DNA of 19,305 nt from the NCBI GenBank assembly GCA_964394795.1, contig CAYMYX010000028.1:1-19305 (forward strand). The letters are read 5' to 3'. This document shows, piece by piece, positions 8,024 to 16,031 of the stretch. Both the position numbers and the translations under genes were made by a program. This DNA comes from CAYFUF01 sp964394795 (GTDB lineage: Bacteria; Bacillota; Clostridia; Tissierellales; Peptoniphilaceae). The first letter of the stretch is position 1, and every line of letters begins with the position of its first letter. The notes under the pieces are model-generated. The model saw nothing but the letters and a program-made list of their open reading frames with translations. It did no database searches and was not told where the DNA came from.

Positions 8024-9040
8024 CTATTCTCCCTTGCTGTTTCTTAACTGATCAATATTTTTCATAATAATTTGCACACCATTGATGGTATCCAAAGAAG
8101 GATTCTCTGAAAACTTTGTGGTGATGTTGATTTGATCTTCGATATATTCCGCTAGGCCATTAATTTGCGACCCACCACCGGTAATAAAAAGACCTTTCCT
8201 CATGATATCTGACGCAAGTTCCGGTGGCGTCTTTTCTAAGGTGATACGAATCTGCTCCACAATCTCATCCGCCATCGCAATCAATACTTCAGTGATATCC
8301 GAGGCAAAGATATCGACGCTGATGGGCATGCCTGTTTGGCTGTCCCTGCCACTGATCTCCATGGCATTGGACTGCTCATCAATCTTTAAGCTGGCGATCG
8401 TCTTCTTGACCTTCTCTGCCGTATTTTCACCCATGATAATATTGTGGCTTTCCCGTAATAGCTCAATAATTTGTGCATCTAAGTCGTCCCCACCCTTTTT
8501 GATGGATTCGGATGTGATGATACCATAGCTAGTCACGACAGCCACTTCAGTTGTGCCTGCGCCGATGTTGAGGACCATTGCCCCAGCCATCGATTCCTCG
8601 ATGAGCCCTGCTCCATATGCTGACGCTAACGTCTCCTCCACTAAGTAGACGTCCCTTGCGCCCGATTGGAGGCAAGCATCTTGGATGGCCCTGTTTTCCA
8701 CGTCCGTCGAACCGGAGGGTACGCATATGGTCAAACGAGGGGCAATGACAGAGATTCCGGGTAAGGCTTTGTGAATGTTGTATTCCAACATGGCCTGAGT
8801 AAGATCAAAGTCAGAGATTACCCCGTCTTTCAAGGGGCGGATCGCCGCCACATCTTCCGGCGACTTCCCAATCAAGTCCTTTGCCTCTTTGCCCACAGCC
8901 AATATTTCCATTTTTTTAAAGTCCAAAGCCACAACAGTTGGTGCTTCGATGACAATGCCCTTATCTAAACGGGCAACTATCGTGTTCGCAGTACCTAAAT
9001 CTATTGCTAAGTCTGGCGCCATAATGCGAAAATATTTCAC
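8024..9040 (-). CDS. mreB: MreB-family actin homologue with altered phosphate-2 motif
   Basis: Bacterial actin that guides cell-wall elongation. The 338 residues have phosphate-1 motif DLGTANTIV (14-22), the EETLASAYGAGL helix (135-146), a phosphate-2 motif at 158-165 and the adenosine motif ITGGGSQINGL (286-296). The phosphate-2 segment reads NIGAGTTE, whereas MreB and Mbl normally have DIGGGTTE, so Asp158 is Asn and one Gly is Ala. The start is a GTG (9040-9038): GAGGA lies about 6 nt upstream, while the in-frame ATG at 9022 has no ribosome binding site. It is followed directly by mreC. It could be a specialised paralogue, with another MreB or Mbl elsewhere in the genome. Confidence 0.92.
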   Translation of the reverse strand: MKYFRIMAPDLAIDLGTANTIVARLDKGIVIEAPTVVALDFKKMEILAVGKEAKDLIGKSPEDVAAIRPLKDGVISDFDLTQAMLEYNIHKALPGISVIAPRLTICVPSGSTDVENRAIQDACLQSGARDVYLVEETLASAYGAGLIEESMAGAMVLNIGAGTTEVAVVTSYGIITSESIKKGGDDLDAQIIELLRESHNIIMGENTAEKVKKTIASLKIDEQSNAMEISGRDSQTGMPISVDIFASDITEVLIAMADEIVEQIRITLEKTPPELASDIMRKGLFITGGGSQINGLAEYIEDQINITTKFSENPSLDTINGVQIIMKNIDQLRNSKGE

Positions 9041-9141
9041 TACTCGTCCTCATTTCGAAATCGTTCTTCTCGTTATACTTCTTCTATTTTAACTCATCTT
9101 ATCCAGTCTGGGTTGGAAATTCATGGGATAAAAGGAACCTT

Positions 9142-9933
9142 TCACATTAAATTTTCTTGTTTCAAACTGATAAAACTCTTGTCGCCGACAATCACGTGGT
9201 CCAGTACATTTATGCCTACCATCTCCCCTACTTCCACCAAACGTTTGGTAATCATAATGTCCTCTTTGCTGGGCTCTGGGTCCCCACTGGGGTGGTTATG
9301 GGACAAAATAATCGCATTAGCGCTGGCGCGAATAGCAGGGCGAAAAACCTCCCTAGGGTGGACCAAGGTGGAATTCAAAGTTCCTATAGAGACAATATGG
9401 TTGGTGATTGGGCGGTTCTTCGTATCTAAAAGAACACAGCAAAACATTTCCCGGTCTTCTGTCAGGTAAACGGCCGAGAAATAGTTAGCTACAGTCTTTG
9501 GATTGTTTAACGAAATTGCTTGGAAGTTACGTTGCTCTGTCAGCCTCTTTCCAAGCTGTAAGCCGGCAATGATTCGACATGCTTTTGCCAAACCTATACC
9601 TGGAGTAGCCTGAAGATCATCAATCGTTGCTTTCAGCAACCACGGCCTTTCCCTCCCATTTCGCAAGAGGTATTCAGCAAGTTCTACTGCATTCTTCTCC
9701 CTGGTTCCCGTGCCGATGATGATGGCTAACAGCTCTTCATCGGACAAGGCTTGGACTCCCCGGCTTGCCAATTTTTCCATCGGCCGCTCTTCCTTCGGAT
9801 ATTCCTTTATGGTAATCCCTCTATCGATTTCAGTAGAGGCTAAATCTTCGCTATTTGTGCTTTCCAAGTCGAAAGTTTCAACTTCGATCTCCTTGGTCCT
9901 TAAGTTCTTCTCTGACGCTGGCTTGCTCTTCAT
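9142..9933 (-). CDS. radC: RadC family JAMM-domain protein
   Basis: RadC/UPF0758 protein, 263 residues, of uncertain cellular role despite its historical link to DNA repair. After a hydrophilic extension of about 38 residues, the family start ITIKEYPKEERP is seen. A helix-hairpin-helix (TPGIGLAKACRI, 110-121) and the JAMM metal-binding signature follow: HPREVF with Glu195, then HNHPSGDPEPSKED (212-225). The ATG at 9933 has AAGGAG about 7 nt upstream, which supports the extended N-terminus even though it overlaps the previous gene by 56 nt. A radC next to mreBCD is common in Bacillota. The intergenic stretch to mreB (about 100 nt) shows no clear promoter. Confidence 0.93.
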   Translation of the reverse strand: MKSKPASEKNLRTKEIEVETFDLESTNSEDLASTEIDRGITIKEYPKEERPMEKLASRGVQALSDEELLAIIIGTGTREKNAVELAEYLLRNGRERPWLLKATIDDLQATPGIGLAKACRIIAGLQLGKRLTEQRNFQAISLNNPKTVANYFSAVYLTEDREMFCCVLLDTKNRPITNHIVSIGTLNSTLVHPREVFRPAIRASANAIILSHNHPSGDPEPSKEDIMITKRLVEVGEMVGINVLDHVIVGDKSFISLKQENLM

Positions 9934-10459
9934 GGGAAACTCCTTTTTGTTTTGGAATTACCCTTGCAAGGTGTTTGGAGAGAAACTTAGCGCTCAAGCC
10001 GACGAATAGTCCCGTTGCAACGCCTAATAGCGTAAGGACAGGCATATAATAATACAGTTTATAGTTGGAGAATACGATCATGGCCACCGTAAGCTGCCCA
10101 AAGTTGTGGCTCACCGCCCCAATTTCACTAACCCCGATAAGGCTGAAGGGTGGTGTAAAAAAGCGATAAGCGAGGGCCATCCCCACGCTCGACGATATCG
10201 CTCCAGCCAAGCTATACCAAAAGCTGACCACAGAACCCGTAATCAGCATCAGGAGGGTGGACTTCAGGATTGCGACCACTAGAGCTTCCTTAAAGCCAAA
10301 GACAACCAGGGTCGTTAAGATAACTACATTGGATAGGCCCAATTTAGCTCCGGGCACTCCGATAGGCACAGGAAACATCTGCTCAATAAGCGAGATGACG
10401 AGGGCTAATGCGGTTAGGAGAGATAAAAATACCAGTTTTTTTGTATTCATCACGCTCAC
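9878..10459 (-). CDS. Gx transporter family protein (heptaprenyl diphosphate synthase component I-like)
   Basis: Integral membrane protein of the Hpre_diP_synt_I / Gx transporter family, 193 residues with about five hydrophobic segments. Its signature region GVPGAKLGLSNVVILTTLVV lies near residues 34-53, followed by a lysine-containing helix and YSLAGAISSSVGMAL. The function is not firmly known: the 'heptaprenyl synthase' name is historical, and the fold resembles ECF-type substrate-binding membrane proteins. Its GTG start forms a GTGA overlap with the NusG-like stop; an ATG at 10450 is an alternative. The C-terminal 30 residues are hydrophilic and overlap radC. Pairing with a NusG-II protein is typical and is often associated with extracytosolic flavin or quinone redox genes, none of which are in this window. 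Confidence 0.85.
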   Translation of the reverse strand: MSVMNTKKLVFLSLLTALALVISLIEQMFPVPIGVPGAKLGLSNVVILTTLVVFGFKEALVVAILKSTLLMLITGSVVSFWYSLAGAISSSVGMALAYRFFTPPFSLIGVSEIGAVSHNFGQLTVAMIVFSNYKLYYYMPVLTLLGVATGLFVGLSAKFLSKHLARVIPKQKGVSHEEQASVREELKDQGDRS

Positions 10460-10872
10460 CGTACGAACCCATCTATCTCACTACCATCGACATCAACTTG
10501 GTCATCATAAGCCTTCAACTCAACTAATAAGTGGTTAGGCAAACAAACTAACATCGGCCCAACACGGTCGATTTCACCCTGGTGGACACATAATTGATCC
10601 GGACAGTCTGCCTTCACGATACTCACTTTTTGATCATTTATCTGTATAATATTTTCGCCATATTCTGTGCGGATTGCGTAAGTTTTCCCCTCAGTTGAAG
10701 CATCAACAGGAATCTCCTGCGCTTCAACACCATCTACTTGCACGCTGATATACATCTCAGCCGTGGTTTGCATCCCCAAAACGAAAATACCGATAAGACC
10801 AGCGATACTCAATATGATCAGTACGACGACTAGAACGATATCCGCTTTGGTCATTTCTTTCGTTATTTTCAT
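10456..10872 (-). CDS. NusG domain II-containing membrane-anchored protein
   Basis: Protein of 138 residues with one N-terminal membrane segment (about 12-33) and an exported NusG domain II-like region. The family's cysteine motif is present: DCPDQLCVHQG (Cys90, Cys95) and VCLPNHLLVEL (Cys110). No transcription-factor NGN domain is present, so it is not NusG itself. It is translationally coupled to the Gx-type membrane gene and begins the transcript that continues into radC and probably the shape genes. AGAGGAGG lies 5 nt before the ATG. This family often neighbours FMN-binding and ApbE genes, suggesting an extracytosolic redox role, but that role is inferred from other genomes. Confidence 0.87.
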   Translation of the reverse strand: MKITKEMTKADIVLVVVLIILSIAGLIGIFVLGMQTTAEMYISVQVDGVEAQEIPVDASTEGKTYAIRTEYGENIIQINDQKVSIVKADCPDQLCVHQGEIDRVGPMLVCLPNHLLVELKAYDDQVDVDGSEIDGFVR

Positions 10873-10899
10873 TAAGCCTCCTCTAATACCATGAGTGTA

Positions 10900-10928
10900 A
10901 TTTTATCACCTTGAGACTGAAGGTTCAA
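10900..10928 (-). promoter_or_regulatory. Sigma-A-type promoter of the NusG-II / Gx / radC transcript
   Basis: TTGAAC (10928-10923) and TAAAAT (10905-10900) are separated by exactly 17 nt, about 30 nt before the first start codon and just after the terminator of the upstream aconitase operon. Confidence 0.8.
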
Positions 10929-10974
10929 GGATTGCTCAGAAGTGAAAGGATTTGAAACGAGTTTATTACAGTTG

Positions 10975-11001
10975 AAAAAACTTGGGTTTCCCCAAGCTTT
11001 T
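10975..11001 (-). terminator. Intrinsic terminator closing the tricarboxylate operon
   Basis: CTTGGG-GAAA-CCCAAG forms a 6-bp stem with a GNRA-type loop, flanked by A and T runs that lengthen the stem, and is followed by six T residues on the minus strand. It lies about 35 nt after the aconitase stop. The flanking A-run could also allow termination in the opposite direction, but no plus-strand gene needs it. Confidence 0.9.
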
Positions 11002-11035
11002 TCAAACTTTATGGAATTATGGAATTAAGCAAACA

Positions 11036-12994
11036 TCATTGTTTACTCTGCACTTTTTTTCTCATATGACGTAATTGACCACCATCTAGAATTACTTCAA
11101 TTTCTGTCTCCGTTGCTTCCAATAAGCCTGTAAATTCTAACCCTTTCTCCGGAACCTCGATCGTTATTCTTCCATGAGGAATCTCTTCCGCAAATCTTTC
11201 AATTACTAGCCGATCGCCTTGCTCGAGCAAGTTATAGTCTTCAACTCGCTCAAATGTAAGCGGAACCACACCGTGGTTGATAAGATTGTTTCTATGAATG
11301 CGAGCCATACTCTTTGCAATGACTGCTTTTACACCTAAATACATGGGATTGATTGCAGCATGTTCTCTTGAGGATCCTTGGCCGTAGTTCTCGCCTCCAA
11401 CAATAATCGACTTCCCTAATTCTTTAGCGCGTTGGGCAAAAGTAGGATCGTAATTCAGATAGCAGTACTGACTCATTAGGGGGATATTCGACCTCATTGA
11501 AGAAAATTCTGCAGAAGCAGGCGTTATATCATCGGTAGTAATATTATCACCAGTTTTAATAGAAATCTCGACTTCTAGTCTCTCCAGAGGTGGATCAGGA
11601 ATAGGTAGCGGCTGAATATTGGGCCCCCTAATAATCTCCACTTGCATCGCTTCCTCTAGGGGCAATGGTGGAATCAACATATCATCATTGATAGGATAAC
11701 TATCAGGTTCTTTAATTTTTCCAAGTTCCACCACTGCATCTCCCATCACGTCTTGGGCCGTAGCGAAAGTTCCCATAATTGCTGTTGCTGCAGCTGTTTC
11801 AGGACCTACTAAATATAATTGAGCGTTTGGATTACCAGAACGTCCCTTAAAGTTACGATTCGAAGTCCTTACAGATATACTATTCGTCGCAGGTGATTGG
11901 CCTATGCCACAACATGGACCACAGGCTATTTCTAACAATCTAACACCAGCATCAAGTAATATGTCGATATACCCATCCTTCAGCAACGATTGGTAAATCT
12001 GTTTCGTTGCTATTCCACAAACAGCAGAAACATTCTCATGAACTTGGCGTCCTTTAAACACTAAAGCTGCTTTAGCAATATCTTCGTAGGAACCGTTGGT
12101 GCATGATCCGAAGAACACTTGCTGGACAGGCTCTTTTTCTAATTCGCTAACTTTCACTACATTATCTGGTTGGTCGGGAATTGCAATTAGAGGTTCAAGG
12201 TCGGAGAGGTTTATCTCAATTTCACTATCGTACTCAGCATCTTCATCAGGCATATAAGCAATAAAATCTCCTTCTCTTTCCTGAGCCGTAAAGAATCGAC
12301 GGACATTTTCATCTGCAGGGAATATAGAACCAGTCGCTCCTAACTCAGCTCCCATATTTGTGATGGTTGATCTTGCCGGTACGTCAAGGGTTTTAATGCC
12401 CTCCCCTACATACTCATATACTTTACCGAGACCTCCTTTTGTGGAATAACGGCGAAGCATTTCTAGAATGACATCCTTAGCAGCAACTCCGGGTCTTAGC
12501 TCACCGATAAGATTCACCTTAACAACCTCCGGCATAGTCAAGCGAATTGGCAACCCCGCCATAGCAGTCGCACCATCCATACCGCCGCCACCGAAGGCGA
12601 ACATGCCAATAGCACCACCAGTAGGCGTATGTGAATCCGTGCCTAAGCTAATTTTCCCTGGAATACCAAACCTAGCCATCTGAATAGAATGCATGATACC
12701 ATTTCCCGGGCGAGAGACCCATATACCATACCGTTTTGCTAATGTTTGAAGAAAAATATGGTCATCTGGCGTTTTGTTATCGATATAGATTAAATTATGA
12801 TCGAGATAAGAGACAGAAACTTCTGTTTCTACACGGTCAACTCCCACACCTTCAAAAGCTAAGTAACACATGACCGCATTGATATCGTGAGTTAACGTTT
12901 GATCAACTTTGACTTCAATTTCTTCACCGACATTCATCTCCGAAGGTCTGGCTAAATGTTCTCGAAGTATCTTTCTTGTTAGATTATCTCCCAT
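11036..12994 (-). CDS. Aconitate hydratase, Aquifex-type (652 residues)
   Basis: Cytoplasmic iron-sulfur hydratase interconverting citrate, cis-aconitate and isocitrate. The size and sequence resemble the putative aconitase class named after Aquifex, common in Clostridia. Active-site parts seen: GTDSHTPTGGAIG (118-130), cluster ligands Cys298 (SCTNGSY), Cys358 and Cys361 (CGPCCG), the linker TGDNITTDDITPA (481-493), and swivel-domain loop GGENYGQGSSREHAA (533-547) with the catalytic Ser-Arg. All key residues are present, so it should be active. It starts 21 nt after the broken hydratase gene with AAGGAG at about 7 nt, and it is the last gene before the terminator. A homologous 3-isopropylmalate or methylaconitate role cannot be fully excluded, but isocitrate dehydrogenase in the same operon favours aconitase. 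Confidence 0.92.
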   Translation of the reverse strand: MGDNLTRKILREHLARPSEMNVGEEIEVKVDQTLTHDINAVMCYLAFEGVGVDRVETEVSVSYLDHNLIYIDNKTPDDHIFLQTLAKRYGIWVSRPGNGIMHSIQMARFGIPGKISLGTDSHTPTGGAIGMFAFGGGGMDGATAMAGLPIRLTMPEVVKVNLIGELRPGVAAKDVILEMLRRYSTKGGLGKVYEYVGEGIKTLDVPARSTITNMGAELGATGSIFPADENVRRFFTAQEREGDFIAYMPDEDAEYDSEIEINLSDLEPLIAIPDQPDNVVKVSELEKEPVQQVFFGSCTNGSYEDIAKAALVFKGRQVHENVSAVCGIATKQIYQSLLKDGYIDILLDAGVRLLEIACGPCCGIGQSPATNSISVRTSNRNFKGRSGNPNAQLYLVGPETAAATAIMGTFATAQDVMGDAVVELGKIKEPDSYPINDDMLIPPLPLEEAMQVEIIRGPNIQPLPIPDPPLERLEVEISIKTGDNITTDDITPASAEFSSMRSNIPLMSQYCYLNYDPTFAQRAKELGKSIIVGGENYGQGSSREHAAINPMYLGVKAVIAKSMARIHRNNLINHGVVPLTFERVEDYNLLEQGDRLVIERFAEEIPHGRITIEVPEKGLEFTGLLEATETEIEVILDGGQLRHMRKKVQSKQ

Positions 12995-13015
12995 TCTTAT
13001 TCTCCTTGGTAGTAG

Positions 13016-14839
13016 TTAATTAAGCTCCCAGCCTTCAATATTAATTTCTCTCACGAATTCTGGTCTATGATCATTCTTCTTCTGAACAATTTTTGCTCGT
13101 TCGCGATAAGCTGGATCTTTAGACAGGAGGGTGAACTCTGAAATCTTCTCAGGGTTTGAGCGAAATATCGTCGCTTCTCCAGAAGGAAGCAGGTCATCAG
13201 TGGATATTGATCCTACGAGACAGGAAACAACTTGAAGTAGAATATGGTCCGATATTGGCTCAAAACTAGGCCAAGATCTGATATTCGGGCCAACTTTCAA
13301 ATCTAAATTTTTGTCTGCAGCGTTACGGAAATCTAACACCGAGTGGTCGTATACTTCGTTAGTGAAACTCACTTGATAAACATGATAATCTACCTCAACG
13401 TCTGTAGCTGCTGTTAGCAGGCCACCTTTTGCGATAGTTGCGGCAATTGATCGGCCATCCATGAGAGCAACCGCGGCAATCTGCTCTTGATCAGGTTTTG
13501 ACCCTTCCCTATTCGGATAATTTCGTGTTACATGACGAATAGAAAAACCACCATTTGACGGGATATCTGACACCCCGAAGCATGGCCCACAGAATGCAGG
13601 GCTGATACTGAATCCATGTTTCATCAACCGCTGGCTAACTCCAGATTCCAAAAGCTGCATATTGACAGCTTGCGACGCTGGATTGAACCCCAAATAACAT
13701 GCGCCCTCCCTGCCCAATGAGTCGAAAATATCAGCAGTCGCTGCTATCTCTTCAAAAATTCCGCCCGAGCACCCTGAAATCATGCCTTGGTCAACTACAA
13801 AGCCAGATTCGGTAAGGTTCATACTAAAATTTTCTACGGCTTTCGTTTCTCCCCTGATACTATCTGCCTCTTCCTGGATTTTCTCTAGATAATGCAGAGG
13901 ATCCTGTTGAAAGTCGTGGATACTTACCACATTGCTTGGATGGAAAGGCAAGGCAATCATTGATTCAATATTTGCTAGGTCAATTTCAATTAAAGCATCA
14001 TATAGAGCAGGTCCTGTTTGCTGGAGATGACTATAATCCTCAAGTCGTCCTAATTTCTCATAGTAATCTTTTATTACAGCATCCGTTTGCCATATTGTTG
14101 ATAAGCATGCGGTTTCCGTTGTCATTACATCGACCCCCATACGAAACTCCGCTGTCAGATGTATCATCCCTGGGCCGAAGAATTCAAGAACCTTATTCTT
14201 AAGTAAGTTTTGCTTAAACGTCTCCCCAATGAGCTTAAGGGCAACATCCATTGGTCCAATACCCGGTCTCGGTTGGTTATGTAGTACGATAGCAACAACT
14301 TCCGGTCTCTTAATATCATAGGTTCTCTTCAGAAGCTGCTTGACGATTTCGCCGCCACCTTCACCTACCCCCATGGTACCTAAAGCCCCATACCGTGAGT
14401 GGGAATCGGAGCCAAGAATCATAGTACCAACTTTAGTCATATGCTCCCGCATATATTGATGAAGTATTGCTTGAAACTTAGGGATCTAGATTCCTCCGAA
14501 CTTTTTTGCGCAATCTAGACCGAATCGATGGTCATCCTCATTAATCGTTCCCCCAACCCCGCATAAAGAGTTGTGGCNNNNNNNNNNGTGGCAATTCGAA
14601 AGGATATAAGGGACCGGGAATTCTTCTAATCCAGATGCTATAGCTGTCTGTAGGATGGATACATAGTTATTATCAGGTGATACCAAAGCATCAAAATGCA
14701 ACTTCAATTCATTCTCATTACCACTATTATGTGTAGATAAGACTTGCCAGGTCATTGTATTTTCTTTGGATGCTCCTGATAAATCTGTTAACAAGTTCCC
14801 TAGGGCGTCAATGGCAAGGGGCCCCTCTCTATAAAACAT
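13016..14839 (-). pseudogene. YbhJ-type aconitase-superfamily hydratase, interrupted by an amber codon and C-terminally short
   Basis: Aconitase-superfamily protein of the uncharacterised YbhJ hydratase type. One continuous frame is split by TAG (14488-14486): upstream it reads CHNSLCGVGG (after collapsing the gap) and GLDCAKKFGGI; downstream, in the same frame, IPKFQAILHQYMREHMTK continues into GSDSHSRYGALGTMGVGEGGGE. Relatives, as I recall them, have Tyr at the TAG position. Cluster cysteines are kept (ISGCSGG, FCGPCFG). The C-terminus stops soon after SISTDDLLPSGEATIFRSN, before the GDGSAREQ-type swivel loop expected in this family, so roughly 130 or more residues seem missing. A 10-N gap (14578-14587) lies in the N-terminal part. 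The downstream ATG at 14452 has no close ribosome binding site. It is likely a pseudogene in this assembly; a base-call error at the TAG is possible. Confidence 0.8.
14578..14587. other. 10-N assembly gap with 5-bp shared flanks
   Basis: Ten N residues are flanked on the left by GTGGC (14573-14577) and on the right by the same GTGGC (14588-14592). Collapsing the N run and one GTGGC copy removes 15 nt, keeps the frame and restores the conserved Asn-Cys-His-Asn-Ser-Leu-Cys segment of the hydratase. The gap probably represents no missing sequence. Confidence 0.85.
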
Positions 14840-14872
14840 TACAGTCCTACCTTTCTATTCATGAACACCTCA

Positions 14873-16018
14873 TTAATCCTTGATGTAAATAGTCCCATCC
14901 ATTATCCTTCGTGCTGTCCTTGCTACAGCAACACCACTGAGATTAATATCGTTCAATTCTTGCTTTTTCCTATCATCCATATAAGGATATAGGGTCATAA
15001 TCCCCGATGGGTGGCCAATCCGAACGGCATCGAACGGAAAACCATCCCTTAAAAGCTCATTTGCGATAGTCCCTGGAATGTAGTTAGCAACGCTTATACT
15101 TGAAGCTGCTGTCAATGGAATAGCTTTGTGGCACTTAAATACTGAAATTACCCTAGCGGTGATATCCATCTCAACGACTTCAAAGGATTTGCCAGATAAA
15201 TCAGAAAATTGTAAAGCACGACTTAAGAATCCGACCTTTGGCACGCCCGGATTATTATCCGTAGCATCTTGTGGAGATGATGCCAGGCCGATTTTTACGC
15301 ATGCAGCACCACGGATGGCTTCTAACTTATCCATAACCTCCTTATTCGCATCGATTTCATTAGGGAGTTCTGTTCCAACTAGCCCCAAATCCTCTGCTCT
15401 AACTAAAGCAATCGGATTGGACACATCTATGATTGTCGTTTGAATTTGTGTACCATCCTCTAGAATCAAATTTTCAACCGGTCGACCAGTAGGGAACAGT
15501 TTTCCAGTTTTGGCTCCCGCTGGGTCCAAAAAATTAACTTTTAACTCACCAGCAGTACCATCGATACCAGCAATTTTACAGCTTCCATCATTATCGAATT
15601 GGCCATTCTTGATGGGAACTGATACGTTGATGTACTTATCCGTGTTCTGGTTATACATTCGAACTATATGGTTTCCTTCGCTGAGATTTGAAATTAGATT
15701 TTCTTCTACAGCAAAAGGAGCTACAGCGGCAGTCATATTCCCACAATTTGACTTGTAGTCAATCTCCGCTTTACCAACAATGGATTGACCTATCACATAT
15801 TCAACATCTACGTTCTCCTTATCGCTCTTTCGAACAATAACAATTTTGTTATTACTAGAGACACACCCCCCCATACCGTCGATTTGTTTAGGATCAGGTG
15901 AACCCATAGCTTGAACAAACAAATCATTCCATAATTCTCGCTCAGGTAAGTCTTTCTCATGAAAGATCAATCCTTTTGATGTGCCTCCACGCATGAAGAC
16001 AACAGGGTACTTAGACAT
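14873..16018 (-). CDS. PrpF-family isomerase (probable aconitate or related isomerase)
   Basis: Member of the PrpF family (DUF453), cofactor-free double-bond isomerases with a diaminopimelate-epimerase-like fold. Family members act on methylaconitate, methylitaconate, oxalomesaconate or trans-aconitate. The 381-residue chain shows the N-terminal signature PVVFMRGGTSKGL (5-17), IDGMGG (46-51), the conserved Cys92 in SNCGNMTAAVAPFAV, GHPSG near the C-terminus and ARTARRIMDG. It lies between isocitrate dehydrogenase (13-nt gap) and the hydratase (33-nt gap), with AGGAGGAG before the ATG. No prpB, prpC or prpD genes are visible. With aconitase, isocitrate dehydrogenase and a citrate-type transporter in the cluster, isomerisation of trans- to cis-aconitate is the most economical guess. 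The substrate is inferred, the family is clear. Confidence 0.85.
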   Translation of the reverse strand: MSKYPVVFMRGGTSKGLIFHEKDLPERELWNDLFVQAMGSPDPKQIDGMGGCVSSNNKIVIVRKSDKENVDVEYVIGQSIVGKAEIDYKSNCGNMTAAVAPFAVEENLISNLSEGNHIVRMYNQNTDKYINVSVPIKNGQFDNDGSCKIAGIDGTAGELKVNFLDPAGAKTGKLFPTGRPVENLILEDGTQIQTTIIDVSNPIALVRAEDLGLVGTELPNEIDANKEVMDKLEAIRGAACVKIGLASSPQDATDNNPGVPKVGFLSRALQFSDLSGKSFEVVEMDITARVISVFKCHKAIPLTAASSISVANYIPGTIANELLRDGFPFDAVRIGHPSGIMTLYPYMDDRKKQELNDINLSGVAVARTARRIMDGTIYIKD

Positions 16019-16031
16019 GATTCTCCTCCTA

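Noticed and set aside
14486..14488. TAG read as a programmed amino acid such as pyrrolysine
   Set aside because: TAG is an ordinary stop for several genes in the window and the expected residue is a plain Tyr. No evidence for recoding beyond a nearby inverted repeat.
11036..16018. 2-methylcitrate (propionate) pathway with AcnD and PrpF
   Set aside because: No prpB, prpC or prpD is present, and isocitrate dehydrogenase and a citrate-type transporter are in the cluster. The aconitase resembles the Aquifex type rather than AcnD.
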